Shown here: positions 62,171-64,000 of the stretch, piece by piece
How the letters are laid out: the number at the start of each line of letters is the position of its first letter
Numbering within the stretch: position 1 is the first letter of the stretch
NCBI GenBank assembly: GCA_964035575.1
Contig: OZ037912.1
Coordinates: 806,001-870,000 of the forward strand
Direction: 5' to 3'
Source: Rhynchopus sp. YZ270_cl-10
Taxonomy: Eukaryota; Euglenozoa; Diplonemea; Diplonemida; Diplonemidae
DNA: 64,000 nucleotides
Position numbers and translations under genes: made by a program
The notes under the pieces: generated by a model
What the model was told of the DNA's origin: nothing
Database searches by the model: none
Seen by the model: only the letters and a program-made list of their open reading frames with translations

Positions 62171-63072
62171 ACAACAGAGTGTGTACGTTAAGATTTCTTG
62201 AGGCGTCCTTTGAAACTGTGAGTGTACAACGTGAACTCATTATTTCAAAGTTCTTCTTCTTCATTTTTTCTTGATGTGTGTGCAAGAGGGGCACATTCAT
62301 CTTTCAAATTTTCTTTTTTTTTTTTTTTTAGATTTGATTTTGTTTTATTTTTTTGTATCAGGAATGAGAGGTCCCTCTCGTTCAAGTGTTCTTTTCATTC
62401 TTCTTTTTTTTTGATAAAACAACTTGTTGTCAATTCTAAAAAGATTGGAGGCAGCGCTGCAGGGCAAACAAAACGGATTGAAAAAAAAAACAGAAGCTTG
62501 CTTGTTTTCTTTGAGTACTCAATTAACCACAACAACCGTACTTCAGTTTAACACATTTGTTCACCTTTTTGTTTTCCCGGCTTTGAGCGCACAAACAAAA
62601 GACCCGATCTTTTTGGGGGGGTTCTTTTTTTTTTATGTTTGTGTGAAAATGACTCAGCACAGTGAACGCCGAGGCTCAAATTACGCACGTTTCCCCCTTT
62701 TTTTTTCCAGGCAGTATCTAGATTTTCTCCCCTCTCCCAAGTCACCACATATTGGAGCACTCTTATTTTGACACAAACGCCGTTCTTTCTATCGAGGGAG
62801 GACAGGGTTTTCGCGTGTACTACTCCACTATATATTCCCTTTTTTTGTCTCACATTTATTTTCAGTATTTTGAAAAGAAAACTGCATTTTCTCTTTTTCC
62901 CATTGTCCTTCTAGGTCACCTCCCAATCCAATGGATGTATTCTGGATTCTGGACGTCACCATCCTTTTGTATGGATTAACGACATTTCAAGCGAAAGGCG
63001 TCAACCCCTTCACACCAAAAAATCACAGAATATTTTTTCCAAAAAAAATGGCTTCTCTCTCTCTTCTCTGAT

Positions 63073-64000
63073 ATGACCACCACAGCGACGCCTCTCGCAC
63101 CGATTTTGAAGGTGCCGTCCGAGCGGGACCCGTATCAGGTTTGGGACGATGCGTTTCTCCAGCACACGATGTCGCTCGCAGAGGCGCGTACTGATGCACA
63201 CCCGCAGCCTTCTTCTTCACGCGCCCCTTCTGCTGTTTTGCAGGTCGAAGGGCATACACCACATGAAGGAGAGATACGACCATGCGCACGGTTTGCGCAT
63301 GCTGCGTGCACTGCGGATGACAATGTCATTGTCTTCGGTGGTGCAGCCTTCGAAGGCGCGGCCCGCTCACTCCTCCACATGAACGACACCTGGCAGCTTT
63401 GCGTCTCTGATGGGTGGGTCTGGACACACCTTGCTACCCCAACCCCGCCTACACCACGATGCGCACACTCGATGGTCTGGCGGTGCGGTGCGAACACTAT
63501 CTACGTTTTTGGAGGTCGCGGAGCGAGAGACGCAGCGAATGACCTATACGTTCTCGAATTGGACGACCTCGCCGCTTACAACCTTGCACGAAAGAGCTCT
63601 CGGCATACCACCGTGGCCCCCCCTTCTTGGACTAAAATCCCTGCAATCGGCGCGCCTCCACGCCGTTCTGGGCACAGCGCAGTGATGTTCGACAATGCAA
63701 GCATGGTGATCCACGGAGGTCGCGGGGTGCAAGATGAACTTCGCGACACCTGGGTGTATCACTGCGCCTCTCAGGTCTGGGTTGAGGTCCGCACCGAGGC
63801 CACCCCAGCACCGAGAGTGCACCACACTGCCATCTGCATCACCCACCTGATGTACATCTACGGCGGCTCCGTGAAGACCGTTACAACCACTGAAGGGAAA
63901 ACCGATGTCTGCTTGACCGACTGCACCGCGATGTACTCCATCAACCTTCGCGAAGTTGTCGGCAAATCTCATGAACTACAAATCAAGCGTGAAGAGCTTC
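63073..64000 (+). CDS. Kelch-repeat protein, 3' end beyond the window
   Basis: An open frame of 309 codons begins MTTTATPLAPILKVPSERDP and has no stop before the window ends. At least four kelch blades are visible: RFAHAACTADDNVIVFGGAA...MNDTWQL, CAHSMVWRCGANTIYVFGGR...NDLYVLEL, RRSGHSAVMFDNASMVIHGG...RDTWVYH, and RVHHTAICITHLMYIYGGS. The double-glycine and D-x-W/Y pattern per ~50-residue blade is diagnostic. Kelch propellers are protein-interaction platforms; no BTB or F-box domain is visible in the part seen. A short upstream frame, MASLSLL then stop at 63048-63071, ends two bases before this ATG and could act as a uORF if the transcript starts upstream of it. Confidence 0.85.
   Translation, partial: MTTTATPLAPILKVPSERDPYQVWDDAFLQHTMSLAEARTDAHPQPSSSRAPSAVLQVEGHTPHEGEIRPCARFAHAACTADDNVIVFGGAAFEGAARSLLHMNDTWQLCVSDGWVWTHLATPTPPTPRCAHSMVWRCGANTIYVFGGRGARDAANDLYVLELDDLAAYNLARKSSRHTTVAPPSWTKIPAIGAPPRRSGHSAVMFDNASMVIHGGRGVQDELRDTWVYHCASQVWVEVRTEATPAPRVHHTAICITHLMYIYGGSVKTVTTTEGKTDVCLTDCTAMYSINLREVVGKSHELQIKREEL

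Overview
This window looks like nuclear DNA of a unicellular eukaryote, most probably a euglenozoan and perhaps a diplonemid; that placement is inference. The sequence shows GC-rich genes set in long AT-rich spacers full of homopolymer runs and repeats. All 17 protein genes I accept lie on the plus strand. Many start codons follow a polypyrimidine tract and an AG, as spliced-leader trans-splicing would need. Five genes carry, or appear to carry, conventional introns whose 5' sites are mostly GTATGT-like and whose 3' ends are YAG. A broken retroelement at 21.7-23.4 kb has a tyrosine recombinase upstream of its reverse transcriptase, an order I recall from VIPER-type elements of kinetoplastids.

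Layout, left to right. 0-1.2 kb: STE-like kinase (5' end missing). 1.2-8.8 kb: gene-poor, repeats and transposon remnants. 8.8-12 kb: an AcpS-type phosphopantetheinyl transferase and phosphomevalonate kinase. 13-17.1 kb: two nearly identical legumain-like (C13) peptidase genes in tandem. 18.6-20.6 kb: a spliced EF-hand gene. 21.7-23.4 kb: retroelement fossil. 23.7-30.8 kb: DUF4116-repeat protein, coiled-coil/SHIPPO-like protein, and a two-TM receptor with a nucleotide-cyclase-like domain. 35.5-38 kb: a large all-helical protein. 39.6-42.5 kb: a four-exon, acyl-anchored CAMK-type pseudokinase. 42.5-48.4 kb: transposons, short repeats and a 28S rRNA fragment. 48.4-50.9 kb: a right-handed beta-helix protein and a small two-exon gene. 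51-57.8 kb: transposons around a WW-like gene. 57.8-61 kb: a MORN/zinc-ribbon gene and an MGCC-anchored PDZ/cytochrome-b5-like protein. 63.1 kb to the end: a kelch-repeat gene running off the window.

The genes do not form one pathway. They are a mixed, strand-coherent set, as expected where transcription is polycistronic and gene order carries little functional meaning. Several encode signalling or flagellum-type modules (kinases, cyclase receptor, EF-hand, SHIPPO, MORN).

The most unusual content is the repeat landscape. Five terminal-inverted-repeat elements of different sequence share one plan: ends packed with direct and inverted copies of a short, element-specific palindromic motif (TACGATCGTA, TCAAGTACTTGA, GTTACAAGTG, GACGTCATGACG, GGGGTACCCC). 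One shows a 6-bp target duplication confirmed against empty-site copies elsewhere in the window. There are also two hAT-like elements with perfect 8-bp target duplications and several families of 45-115 bp repeats, one with a 27-bp target duplication that marks it as a retroposon.
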